A stretch of 64,000 nucleotides of DNA from Sclerurus mexicanus (lineage: Eukaryota; Chordata; Aves; Passeriformes; Furnariidae): contig VWZF01006082.1 in NCBI GenBank assembly GCA_013396755.1, positions 562,197-626,196 of the forward strand, written 5' to 3'. The notes beneath the pieces were generated by a model. That model did no database searches, had not been told where the DNA came from, and saw only the letters and a program-made list of their open reading frames with translations. Positions 1-10,918 of the stretch are shown in pieces; the stretch's first letter is position 1; each line of letters starts with the position of its first letter. The position numbers were made by a program, and so were the translations under genes.

Positions 1-1089
1 TATGATTCTGAGGAAGCCTCTAGGACTTTTACCTAAAGCCTCTGGTTCTGCTGTTTTCTAGATTTCCCTGGGAAATTGTTGATTATCTAGTTAATGTCGA
101 CCAGTAAGAATAAAAAAAAACATAATGCAGGCATTTCCTCCAATACCATCTGCTAATCCTGGTATTCTCCTGAGAATGACTCCTAAATCACTGGGCTGCT
201 GACTAGCATTAAAAAGCAAAAATGGCATTTCCGAGAGCACAAGTCTTAATTTCCTTTACTTTTCTTGCAAATACAATAAAGTGGATTATGCTGAAGAAAA
301 GAAAATCTTTTTGTGACATTTTTGTGAGGGAAAAAGCACTCCAAAATATTGCAGTCTCCCCCCACCCAAGAATGTGGTTTTATTGCTTAGGCAAAAGCAT
401 AAGTCATTTCTACAGCTCCTCTTAACCCCTCACAGGCACTTAGACTCAGATCTTAATATTTCTTCCAAGACTGTATCTTACTAAATTGTGGGAATAATGT
501 CTTGCCCTTTGTTAGAGTAAGTACTAAACCATACTAAGATTTACAGCCTGTTTATGAAAGATAAGAAAAATCAGGCTTCGAAAATCCCACTGACAAATTT
601 TGCAGCAGTGGAAGTATTAGCTTTGCTCTTCTACTTTTTCATACTAGGAATTAATTCTGGTTTACTTTGCTCTAAACCCTGTTTACTTTCTGTTTTCCAG
701 CATCACAATCAGCTAGAAATTACCTTTAACCCTAGAACGGTATTTTTTCTATTTCTGTGCAATAGTATATATTAAAGTGTGTTAAGTGCTTTTAAGCCAT
801 AGACTGGCAGGTGCTATGTAAATATTTATCTTTGTAATGATTGCTTAAAGCAGAAGAATCAGAGGTATATTAAAAAAAAAAATTAAATAGCCCCACCTTC
901 TGCCCTTAGTTTTCACATCTGTTTCATAATCAATTCAGCAAAAGAAATCCCTCACAGAAAGGAAATATTCAAACTGCCTTGCAGCACAAAACAAAGTCAA
1001 TTTTAATTCATGTTAAATTCCCAGATTTACACTTGCAGTTAATTCAATTTTGAAATGTAACTGAAGAGTTTCATAACAAGGTACCCTTT

Positions 1090-1121
1090 CATAGTATCTT
1101 CTTTGCATAGTATCTTTTTTG
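1090..1121. repeat. Two-copy 16-bp tandem repeat
   Basis: The unit CATAGTATCTTCTTTG is followed directly by the same unit with one change (C to T). This looks like a small slippage duplication. No function is suggested. Confidence 0.7.
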
Positions 1122-2360
1122 CTTTTGTTGAAGTCATGTTTATTCAGAATATTCCAGCTAGTGGGAAGGATATTTTTTTGGGGAAAAAGTCTATGTGGCA
1201 CTCAGTAGAATGTGTGTTTGCTGGACTGTTCTTGTGCTATTGTTCCAGGACCACAAAAGTTTACTTAAAAACCCAAAAGTTTCAGAGAGGCCAGGTGCCT
1301 TATATTATATCCCTGAGTGTTCCTTCCTGACTGAGTTGCTTTTCCCATTAGAGTTTTTTGTCCCATTCCCATCTGAAGTTTGTTTCCTGTTCCTTTTCAT
1401 TTCACCTTAGCTTTTAATGCAATGACATCCAAATAGAAAGAGACAGTCACTGCTATGGTTTTCACTCTAAACCTGAACTTCCTGGCTTTTATGGCTTATA
1501 ATCAATCCCATAATGTCCTGCGATTTCTATGTATGAGTGGCAAGAAGTAAAAGGGAGTTTATTTTGCCTGTATGCAGACAGGCCAACTTTCACACATTAG
1601 GAGCAGCAACTAATCACCCACAAGATTTCCTAAAGTTTATGGTGCTGGCAGACAGCTGGTTTTGTTCCGATATGATGGTTTCTTTGCAGACTCCTGCTGC
1701 CAGCAGTGTCTTAACCACTTTACTAGTGCTCCAAGCACCACACATCCTGAGCTACTGCCTTAAAAGCTCCATTCTACTTTATACAAACAAAAGAAAACTA
1801 GACTGCCAACAAATACTAAGGAGACAGACATATTGTTACTACAGCCATATGCTGTACCAAAGGGAAATTACAGTTACCAACACCTAGAACTAAAAGAAGA
1901 AAATGATAGAATGTAGGCATGCATCCCAGGACCCTCAATAAAAGCTTTTAACCTTACATTTTGTTTTGATTTTCAGCCCTTTTAAATCTTAGCTCTTGAA
2001 GGGATAAAAATGCACTAAATCAATTGTTTATGATATAGAAATTAAAAAATCCCCAGTTACCTATATTGTCTGAAATTTAACCAATGTTACTGTAAATGCA
2101 CGAATTCCACATATGCTATAAATGCATAGAAGTTTGGCCTTGTCTAAGTAATTGTCGATAACAATATATAACAGCTCTTTAATATTTGACTTGATTAATA
2201 TGTAGTTTAAGAGAATGAGGAAAACACTCATTTCATTTCTGCAATGCTGACTACACACCTTTGTCCATAATCTTCTATCTATAAAGTTGTTCTGATGTTT
2301 TGTGCCTTCAAAGACTTCAAAAGTATGTTCTTGAAGCCAAGAATATACCTTACTGCTGAT

Positions 2361-2387
2361 GTCTTTAAGACACTTTTTAAAGTGTCT
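2361..2387. other. Perfect inverted repeat (hairpin)
   Basis: The arms AGACACTTT (2368-2376) and AAAGTGTCT (2379-2387) are perfectly complementary with a 2-base loop. An overlapping alternative stem, GTCTT/AAGAC, lies at 2361-2371, and GTCTTTAA recurs at 2388. It could be chance in AT-rich DNA; there is no sign of a longer miRNA-like stem. Confidence 0.6.
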
Positions 2388-3522
2388 GTCTTTAAACAGA
2401 ACCAGTGTTAGAAGACTGGCATCTCATGCTATGGGTAGGAAGAGGTTGAGCTCACAAATGCTAGTGTGAGGCACCCAGAAGAGTTCCCTTCAATGAGTTC
2501 AACCTGATGATGGGCAGCCTGAAGGAAAACCATCTAGGAATAAATATGTGAAAAGCTCAACAAATTCAGTAGGTCTCTGAACTGCAGTCAGTTGTTAAAT
2601 ACAGGAGAAGAAACAAGTGGATTGAGGAGGAGAAAAATTCCATTTAATCAATCCATTAAACAAAAACTTCTCATCTCTGAGTAATGAGGTATAAAAATCT
2701 GGATATTTGAAGTAGATTTACTTTCTTTCTCTCCCACTGATACAGACACATTTGTAATTGTGTGTATTTGTTCAGTACAGTCATGCTGTTTTTAACTTCC
2801 ATCTAGTTATTATTTATGTGATAATAGTTTCTAGGAGCCCAGTCACAGACCAGAAGGGTACTGTGCTAAATATAGAAGACTTCAAAAAAAAAAAGTATTG
2901 AACCACAAAGATGCTAGGAAATCCACCCAATAAATTCAGTGTTGTCTTTCCAGTTGGGTTTATCATGCTTCTAATTAATCTACTTCAAAAAAAACTCCCA
3001 AAAAACCAGTAGCAAGTGTAGTCTAATAAACACCAACAAAAACCCATGTCTTAAACATGCCATGATTTGCCAGAGCATCTAAATACAAGTTACATTTTAA
3101 AATTCAATTAAAATCTTGAATAAAATACTTGAAAAGTATTTTGTTAAAAACCTTACAACCACAGGTTCAATAAGTAAGGGGTGAAGGCATTATTTTATTT
3201 GACTTTAATGTGAGCAATTGTGCTTATATGAAAAAAGAACAAGTCTAATGCAGGAATTTGAGTGAAATTCTGTGGGTCCTCCATTATACAAGAGCTCAGA
3301 CTTGTCAGTTATAATGGCCTTGTGTTACATCTGAGGCACATAGATTTAAAGAAACTGAAATAAATGAATAAATAATGACTCTTTTGGAAAGTACCTAATA
3401 CACAAAGAAAACACGGTCCCAAAAGCACTTTTCTTGAGCAGCAAACAGCTGCTTGGCTCTTATAGAGGTGCTGAGAAGGATTATCAGAGCCTACTTAACT
3501 AGATATCAAGAGATGTTCTCCT

Positions 3523-3752
3523 TCTGGGGGATGTTTAGATTGGATTTTAGGAAAAATTTCTTCACTGAAAGGGTGAACATGCATTGGAAGAGGCTGCCCA
3601 GGGAAGTGGTGGAATCACCATCCCTGGAAGTGTCCAAAAGGTGCATGGATGTGGTGCTTGGGGACATGGTTTAGTGGTGAACACAGCCGTGCTGGGTTAA
3701 CAGACGGACTCTATGATCTTAGAGGTCTTTTCCAACCTCAAAAATTCTGTAA
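3523..3752 (+). mobile_element. CR1 non-LTR retrotransposon, 3' end fragment
   Basis: The stretch reads as the end of a CR1 second ORF plus its 3' UTR. The frame beginning at 3453 contains FRLDFRKNFFTERV, the hallmark of the CR1 ORF2 C-terminus, followed by a HWKRLPREVVESPSLEV-like run. The 3' UTR ends in a phrase of the type 'gactctatgatcttagaggtcttttccaacc' (given here in words: target-strand end, Asp-codon region, then the CR1 terminal hairpin sequence). The octamer tail is eroded to one imperfect copy, AAATTCTGT. The 5' part is missing, as is usual for target-primed insertions that stop early. Subfamily is unassigned (CR1-C-like). Confidence 0.88.
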
Positions 3753-5240
3753 GTCCTCAGGTGGTGTCTGCAATGACTCAAAGGCACTGGTATAGCTTCT
3801 GCCATGCTCCTTCCCATGACAACTTTGGAGTTACTGTGATTGGACAATATCCATTGGCTCATCTGGAGAACAGCCTTTGGTCCCAGCAACATCGAGTGCA
3901 ATGTAACATTATGGTGATGAAGGGTTTGGTAATCAGGTAGGAGGGAGGAAAGAAGATATGTTATAGCCATGTTTTAACTGCTAGTCCCAAGGCACCATAC
4001 TTGTGGGTGCAAGGCTGGCTAAGTACAGCAGGCACTGGAAATCAATTTGACATCAACTAAACTCCTGTTACATGACTTAAGGGTATTCATATTGGAAACA
4101 CTGCCTGGTGGCTTGTTTTAGGATTCAGGCCACATTAGGTGGAGCAATCACTCCAGACCCCAAAAACATGTATTGCCTCTGACAAGTCCAGCAAGCGCAG
4201 CCTCAGCAGAGCTCTACTGAGGGAACTATCTGTTCTCCCAGTCTGAATTCACTTTCAGCCAGTGGGCAGATTCCCCAGAGGAAGAAAAACATCTCTAGTG
4301 GCACTGCTGGTGAAATATCAGTAGTCCCCCACTGTTAGGTGTCTGCCTGAGGAAGGTCACTGTGGCCAGTGCCCCAGCAGTAGGAACATGGGCTTAGAAC
4401 CAAAGGTAAGAAGCAGTCACAGCAGAGACCCTCCCATGGGGCCACATAACAGCAAGCAAAAGGCAGGACAGGCAACCCTCAAGAGGCAAATATTACCACC
4501 CTTCATGTCAGGCACCTGACCTGGGTGCCTGCGCTCCTGGGATCCTCTTGCAATCAGAGAGACAGTGAGCCTCTCCTCTGAGCTGTCTGCTGGATGCATC
4601 TGCTGTTTCTGCACTGGCTTCCTTGGGAGCCAGCATCCCCCCACTGGAAACCTAAAGGTCTTAAATGCCTTAAGTAGAAGAGACTCCCTCCTCTGCTCCA
4701 CCTCAGCAGTAGAGTTGGCAATTGGTGGCAACACACACAGGTGAGAGGAGAACAAAGGAAATCTCCTTTATTTCTGGAGGAAGAAAAAGAATGCTCTATT
4801 TTCCTTTTAAAGTATGCAGGATTACTGATTCATTTATTCATAGTACTTGGTTTTTAATCTGTCAGGGAATAATGACCCATTATTTTATACTTATGGGAAA
4901 TGACACTTTCTAGTACCTGGTATTTGCAGCTGTCAAATTATATATGTCAGCATCTGTCACTCTGCAGTGTTACTTAACGAATGAGTTTAGCATATCCCAA
5001 TGAGCTTCTACTAAATGGAGAAAAATATTAACACCTTTTCTGGCAGCTGTAGGGGCTAGCTGCTTTTTTGGCACATTCACTTCTGCTCTATATAGTCTCA
5101 CCATATACAGCCTAGGCTGCATTGTCTCAAGGGTTGTAACAGGCTTATTAAATACACTAACATACAGATTTCTGCTTGAATGGAATATCTTCCTTTCCTA
5201 AATCAAAGACTTAATGAAAAATGAAAACAGCTGCATTAAA
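3753..5240. other. Single-copy DNA with a moderately GC-rich patch, no gene seen
   Basis: About 4130-4740 is visibly richer in G+C (roughly 55% in a line I counted) than its surroundings, and several overlapping open frames run through it on the minus strand (for example 4417-4755, 112 codons). None resembles a known protein, and CpG is not enriched, so I do not call an exon or a CpG island. Confidence 0.5.
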
Positions 5241-5740
5241 TCATAGAGAATCATAGAGAATCACACAGTATTTAAGATTGGAAGTGGTCTCTGGAGATCT
5301 AGTCCAACCCGCCTGCCAAGGCAGGGTCACCAAGAGCAGATTACAGGAATGCCTCCAGATGGGTTTTGAACGTCTCTAGAGAGGGAGATACCACAACCTT
5401 CCTGGGCAGCCTGTTTCAGTGCTCTCATACCCTCCATGGAAAGAAGTTCCTCCTCATGTTGAGGTGGAACTTCCTGTGGTTTATTTTTTGGTCATTGCTC
5501 CTTGTCCTGTCACTGGGCACCACTGAAAAGAGTCTGGAAACTTCCTCTCAAAGGAAGGAAAAACCTGCCTTTCAGATATTTGTATGTATTGATGAGATTC
5601 CCTCTCAGTCTTCTCTAGACAGGCTAAACAGGCCCAGCTCCCTCAGTCTCTCCTCACAAGAAAGATGCTTCAGACCCCTAATCATCTCTGTGGGCCTCTG
5701 ATGGACCCTCTCCAGTAGCTCCTGGAGTTTACTTGTTGTA
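5241..5740 (-). mobile_element. CR1 retrotransposon fragment, minus orientation
   Basis: It starts with the reverse complement of the CR1 tail (three near-copies of TCATAGAGAA), then AAGATTGGAAGTGGTCTC and AGTCCAACC, which mirror the CR1 terminal segment. It runs on through the 3' UTR into the end of ORF2. On the reverse strand the text corresponds to the block around 'glutamate-leucine-glycine-leucine-phenylalanine-serine-leucine' near the ORF2 end, seen here as AGGCTAAACAGGCCCAGCTC. The 5' end fades near 5735-5800, so that boundary is approximate. There are no long intact frames. Confidence 0.88.
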
Positions 5741-6687
5741 TCCAGCTTATAGCTGATCCATACACAGAGACAAGACCCTTCCTTGGTGGATATTCTTTAC
5801 ACAAGCTCACAGAAAGCTTTCCCTTTTTTGTCACAAATTGTGCATATTTTTCTATATTACAAACTGGTATCTATTTTATAACAACTTATCTCCTGCAACA
5901 AACAACATCTTACATCGTCATTATGTAAGAACACCTAGTAGGCAAGCATATCAGGAACAACTTTGCTTTTAAGGCTCACTGCATTGTTGTGATTTAAGCA
6001 AAGCAAAAAGAATAAAAGCCAGATGAATCAGACAGAAAGGAATAGGTGATGCTGCTACACGGAGGATGTATATTTTTGCCACACTCAAAGGCATATTAGT
6101 ATTCTTTGATTTTTTTTTACTGTAAGAAAGGCTTCCATGCCTCATTCTTCACTAGTGAACTTTCCAGGGTTACCAGGGCTTTTGGCCCTTCATGCCATCC
6201 ACAGGCAGGACTCTGGACCTATCTTAGAGACACAAATATATCCTCAGGCTAGAAACTTTGAAATGGGCAATGTATGGGACTTTGGTCTAGGACTTTTGCT
6301 ACAGGATGGACCATAATCTGGCACCTTGACTTTAGGGAGGATTACTGTGGTATATTGAAGCAACTGTGTTGATTAGTATTGGGTTCTGTGTATTCTAACA
6401 CAGTGTGTTAACTTTTCTCACTAGAAATTCTGTGAGAAGGGTTCTTTCCTGAAATAAGTCATGCAGGGGAAAATTCCTGTTGAACTTACAAGTCCAAACA
6501 CAGCTGCTCCTCACATAAGATATAAAAATTAGGTGTTTCAGAATTAGAGGTTCCATATTTAAAGAAGATACTGTTTTCTGGGATTCCCTACCTCTGATGC
6601 ATGGCTGTTGCCAAATCCCAGTACCCTATAGGTACTTAACAAGTCTGTGAGCCTACACGTTTTCCATGGGTAAACACTGCAAGTGTT
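5741..6687. other. AT-rich single-copy DNA, no gene seen
   Basis: No repeat family, RNA gene or convincing frame was found. The text between about 6180 and 6360 is less AT-rich and could be an old unrecognised repeat, but I cannot assign it. Confidence 0.5.
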
Positions 6688-6816
6688 CAAGGCCAGGTTG
6701 GATGGAGGTCTGAGCAACCTGCTCTAATAAAAGATGTCCCTGTCTTGACAGGATGATTAGAACTAGATGAACTTCAAGGTCCTTTGCAACCCAAAACATT
6801 ATATGATTTTATGATT
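6688..6816 (+). mobile_element. CR1 3' UTR remnant
   Basis: A short piece containing GTTCAAGGCCAGGTTGGATG, a diverged middle part, then AACTAGATGAACTTCAAGGT and a tail reading ATTATATGATTTTATGATT, a mutated form of the CR1 octamer repeat. Only the 3' UTR is present. The number of differences from the usual CR1 text suggests an old insertion. Confidence 0.85.
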
Positions 6817-8479
6817 AAAACAATGAGTTAGCAAGAAGTAGAACCAATCTGCCATAAGCCTATTTCCACCTTGCTTCCTCCCTAGACCTACTTTTCTACA
6901 GTTTAAATACGCACCACAAAGGGATTCAAGTTACTAAATCTTTCCTTACACTGAATGGAAACTCAGCATAGCTGAGTCATGCGGATTTCATGAAGATTTC
7001 TGCAGATGAAACTTGTGGACATCACCCACAGTCAAGAGAAATACCTATGATAGAGACCCTACAGAGAGCTGAGAGCTGGAAGAAGAAAAGGATGAAGCAG
7101 TGTCTCATCATCCTGCACAAAGTCCTGGAAACTTAAACTGGCTCATAGTTCCAAATTACTGATATCCACAAACATCTCTATCATTACACAATATATTTAA
7201 TCACAGAAATCATTTCATTTGTTCCCTTGGTCATACCATTTTAATAATTGAGCAAAAAACAGCCCAAATATCTTTCTTTCCCTGTAGTATTACATATGAA
7301 ACAATATATGTCAGTGAGCTAATAGCCAAAGTGGAAAGACAAGATAAAGATAGAAAAATACTACAAAGGAAAATAAATCATTGATGGCATGAGTTCACCA
7401 AGTATTGTTCTTAGAAAACAAAAACTGGTTTCTGAAATTCTACTTCTGTGAATTCCCTAGCTCAAACTGGTTATCAAATTCAAACTGGGTATATGGAATT
7501 ACTTTATATCCTGAAAGTAAAATTTTCAGCATAATTGTTATTCTTAAATAGTACTTCTTGAACTACTTAAAGCTTCCTAAAATTGTCTGATATACCCTAA
7601 TAACAGTGATTCCAGTTATTTGTTTTGGAGGTTGATTTACAAAAAATTTTATAGCAAACCCTTCATTTATGCTTGTGTTGACAAAAGAAGAAAAAAGAAA
7701 AAGGAAATAAAAAGTACTAGTATTCACAGCGATTGAAATTAATCTTAGCATTATTTCAGATATTTGCCATGGGATTATCTGACCAGATATCTGCACTGTA
7801 GATGTCTCCTATATCTGAACTAGTTGCCTTTGGCTTCTTCCAGATAGAAAGGAATAGAGGCATTACAGCACAACCCGTCATCTTTAAGTCAGCATTTAAG
7901 ATACATATCCAGGGAATCTCACCACATATCTAATTCTTTCTGATAGCAAGGGAAGAAACATGGAATAATGAGAAGAGCTGTAAGCACCTAAAGTGAGAAT
8001 AATTCTATGATCAGAAAATATAAAGATTAAATTGGGTTTCACTCAGATTTATCAAGTCTGCACTTACATGGAGATCTGAGTACCCAATGCTCCTTTCTAT
8101 TGAGTACTGTATGCAGCAGGGATTCTGAGTAGCATGCTCAACAGGGAAAACCAACATTTTCCAGATCAATAAAAATAAATAACAAGAAATCTCAACAACA
8201 AAAATGAGCATGTGGATAGTTGATCTCAGTTGGCAAAAGCTCAAATTAAAGCACTTCAGTGAAATCACCGATAGTAACCCTTGAAATCAGAGCCATTGAC
8301 CTGAAGCAGAAGCTAGATGTAACATTACAATATTTTTACCCTTCTAAAATGCTTAAAGACAGTCTTTCCTGGTTTAGCTTTTCAGACATTAATTCACCAC
8401 ATTTTAGTGTGCTTACAAAATGTTCTTCAATTGGGCAAATCACCAAAGTAGAATATAAACCAGCATGAACTAATGTAGT

Positions 8480-8720
8480 TTGTATGGCATTAAAGAACAT
8501 GCATGATAAATTTTGGATTTTAAATGCAATAAATCAGTCATTTAAATTTAATATAAGCTGCATAATTTAATTCTGCTTCATTAGCCTATATAAACACAAT
8601 AAAATCTGTCAAATGCAAACAAAGGGCCTCCTAGAGGTGATATTTTAATTGTAATAAAACTGTCATCTAGATTAAGAGGCCAGCTGAACAATTCATTTCT
8701 CCATAGAAGTTAAAGCTGTT
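8480..8720. promoter_or_regulatory. Candidate conserved non-coding element / enhancer
   Basis: The stretch is dense in TAAT/ATTA-type homeodomain cores and contains ATGCAAAC running straight into ACAAAGG (8613-8625), a POU-like half site overlapping a SOX/TCF-like site, with TCTGTCA (MEIS/TGIF-like) just upstream. These motif names are established; their use here is inference. No alignment was possible, and AT-rich DNA gives many chance TAAT cores. Confidence 0.25.
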
Positions 8721-9505
8721 CTAGAAAATGAGCTTTAGGGTTAATTTCTTCTGATGCCCTGGTGCTCAGAAAACAAGAACTTTCCTTGCAGTAGAGAGCA
8801 GAAACAATCTGCCCTACAGCTCAAGCATCACATAAGACAAAAAAGGGGGGAGAAGAAGGACTGGGTTACAACACAAAGCTCTGCCTCTGCTGCTTTCTTC
8901 AGATGATTGCATTTAATATAAGTGGGACTTTAGCACAGAGATGGGATTTAGGGGAAGACCTTTTAAGCTAGTCAAAGATAATCCAATATGCTTTAGCCAG
9001 GTAGAAAGAGGAAGTTTTCCTTGATGCCCCCCTGCATAGACCAAGACACCACAAATCCACACCCAGAGTCCCCTGGCATATTGCCTCCCACAGGAGTCCC
9101 TGAGCTGTTCCCTCAGCCGGGGAGAAAAGTTACCAATCACCAACACACACTCACTAACAAAATTGTACCTGCATTTCCTTGAGGTTGCCAGTGGAGAAAA
9201 AGGATATTGGTTTTCATTTTGTCCCCCCCTTAAAACATTAATAAAACTTGTGGCTTATTTTAGTTGGCTGAGAAACAAAACTCTGAACTCTTCCACTGAT
9301 TGGCTTACTTGCTTCACTAGATGTCTTTCAGCTGGTAACTATGAAATATTCACAAATGACAGAACCTAATTCAGCTGGGACTGTCGACTATCAGAGGTTA
9401 ATTTTGCTGAATTTACCTCCCCCCTGCCCTGCTCCTCCATATGCACTCATGCTTCTCTTCCATATTTTATTACTTCATCTAAGATCCTCTGTAGCCTATA
9501 CAGGG

Positions 9506-9519
9506 AAAAAAAAAAAAAA
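9506..9519. repeat. Poly-A run (14 A)
   Basis: Homopolymer run flanked by CAGGG and GCAAGG. No retroposed sequence that I recognise lies directly upstream, so I do not treat it as the tail of a processed copy. Confidence 0.9.
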
Positions 9520-9589
9520 GCAAGGGCTTTTTTCATCAGCCTGTTGTGAAAGTGCTAACCTGCACTGAAGGGAAAAATCATCTTTTGCC

Positions 9590-9830
9590 TTAAAGAGTTA
9601 TGTGCAATTGTTTACCTTATCCTTTGAATTTTAATCCCTAAAAGCATTTCCTCCCTAAAAATAGAGCTGCATACTTTCTAAGCCATTTAGCAGCCAGACA
9701 GAAAAGCCACCAATGTGCCTTTGACTCTGTTTTATTAATATCACATTTAAAAAAGAAATTTCTCTGCAACTCTTCTGATTGACAGAAACAATATAAAGCT
9801 TTAACAGGGGACAAAGAGGCATCTTAATTT
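9590..9830. promoter_or_regulatory. Candidate conserved non-coding element with a PBX-MEIS type site
   Basis: TGATTGACAG at 9776-9785 is an exact match to the well known PBX-MEIS/PREP composite site. Around it are CCTTTGAA (TCF-like), TTTAATCCC (OTX/PITX-like) and TTATTAATAT. A 10-base exact match can arise by chance in 64 kb, so the support is the cluster, not the single site. Confidence 0.25.
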
Positions 9831-10502
9831 CTCCACCAAAGAAGAGACTCTGCCAGGGATTTTGTGGATGTATTTACAGTTCTTCAAACTAATTTTTAAA
9901 CTGTGTTGGATTTCTTCATCCCTGGGCTGGGTATCTCTGCTGTATGCAGGGCCAACAACTGCTCTTTTATTTGACTAACTGGGTACCTGCTCCTGCCAAA
10001 GCCATTAACTGAAACATTTGTCACTGAGAAGGAACAGTGACAGCTTTAATTTCCAGAGGCTGTGATTTCTAACGCAAAAACAGTCCCAGCATTTCTGAAG
10101 AGTCTCTCCTGCATCATTCCCAGAGCCTGCATACCTGTCCCCAGGCTGCAGGGAAGTTTTGGGGCAGAAATACACTGGCAGGGCCCAAGGCTGCCCTGGA
10201 GCCAGTGACGCTTCCTGCATTTCGGGAGCCCAGAGGGACATATTTACAAAGTTACCCATGGAACAGGTTAGACACATCCTGATGATCTGTACTGTTCCCA
10301 AGAGTTTTCCCTCCCTCCCTCAATGGGTAGTTCTCCCTACCAGGTATTGAGACTTGAAACTGAGAGAACATCCATCTTACTATGACTCAGATAGAGGTTT
10401 TTAACAGGAGAAAATTCTCCAGTCAAACACTGTTCCAGAAGACCACGTTGACTTTACTGGAAAAACTAGTAAAGAAGTCTTTCACACATGATAAATATGT
10501 AA

Positions 10503-10918
10503 TGTTCCAACCTCCCTGCCATAGATAGGCACACCTCTCACTGGACCAGGTTGTTCAAAGCCCCATCCAACCTGGCCTTGAACACTGCCAGGAATGGGGC
10601 ACCCACGACTTCTCTGGCCAACCTGTTCCAGTGCCTGACCACACTCACAGTGAAGGATTTCTCCCTAATATATATTCTTAATACTATTCTCTTTCAGTTT
10701 AAAGCCATTGCCACTTGTCCTGTCAATGTACCCTTGTAAAAAGTCCCTATTCGGTCTTCTTATAGGGTACTGAAGGTACAACTGTAAGGTCTCCCTGAAG
10801 CCTTCTTTTCTTTATGATGAACAACTCAACTTTCTCAAGCTGTCCTCATAGGAGAGGTGCTTCAGCTCTCTGATCACCTTCATGACCCTTCTCTGGACCC
10901 ACTCCAGCAGATCCAACT
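10503..10918 (-). mobile_element. CR1 fragment, minus orientation, tail missing
   Basis: The reverse strand reads as CR1 3' UTR and the last part of ORF2: CCTGCCATAGATAGGCACAC, the GCCCCATCCAACCTGGCC block, then the AATTTCTTC-type region (here GGATTTCTCCCTAATATA) and CCACTCCAGCAGATCC. Unlike the copies at 5.2, 13.4 and 16.2 kb there is no octamer tail: the text begins at GTTCCAACC, so the extreme 3' end was lost by deletion. The upstream (5') boundary is approximate. Confidence 0.87.

Larger units (their letters stand above)
1..3522. other. AT-rich single-copy DNA, no gene seen
   Basis: No frame here matches a protein family I know; the longest (116 codons, 1537-1887, plus strand) is within chance expectation. 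The stretch holds a 16-bp imperfect tandem pair at 1090-1121, a hairpin at 2361-2387 and scattered short A runs (for example near 2885). No CR1 tail, tRNA box or CpG-rich promoter was seen. Confidence 0.6.
6817..10502. other. AT-rich single-copy DNA with two CNE-like stretches, no gene seen
   Basis: Open frames are short and unrecognised. Two stretches (about 8480-8720 and 9590-9830) look like conserved non-coding elements from their homeodomain, POU, SOX and PBX/MEIS-type motif content and are listed separately. A 14-base A run lies at 9506-9519. Confidence 0.5.

Noticed and set aside
4417..4755. 112-codon minus-strand frame in a GC-richer patch
   Set aside because: No family resemblance, no splice context; the length is within chance for the window.
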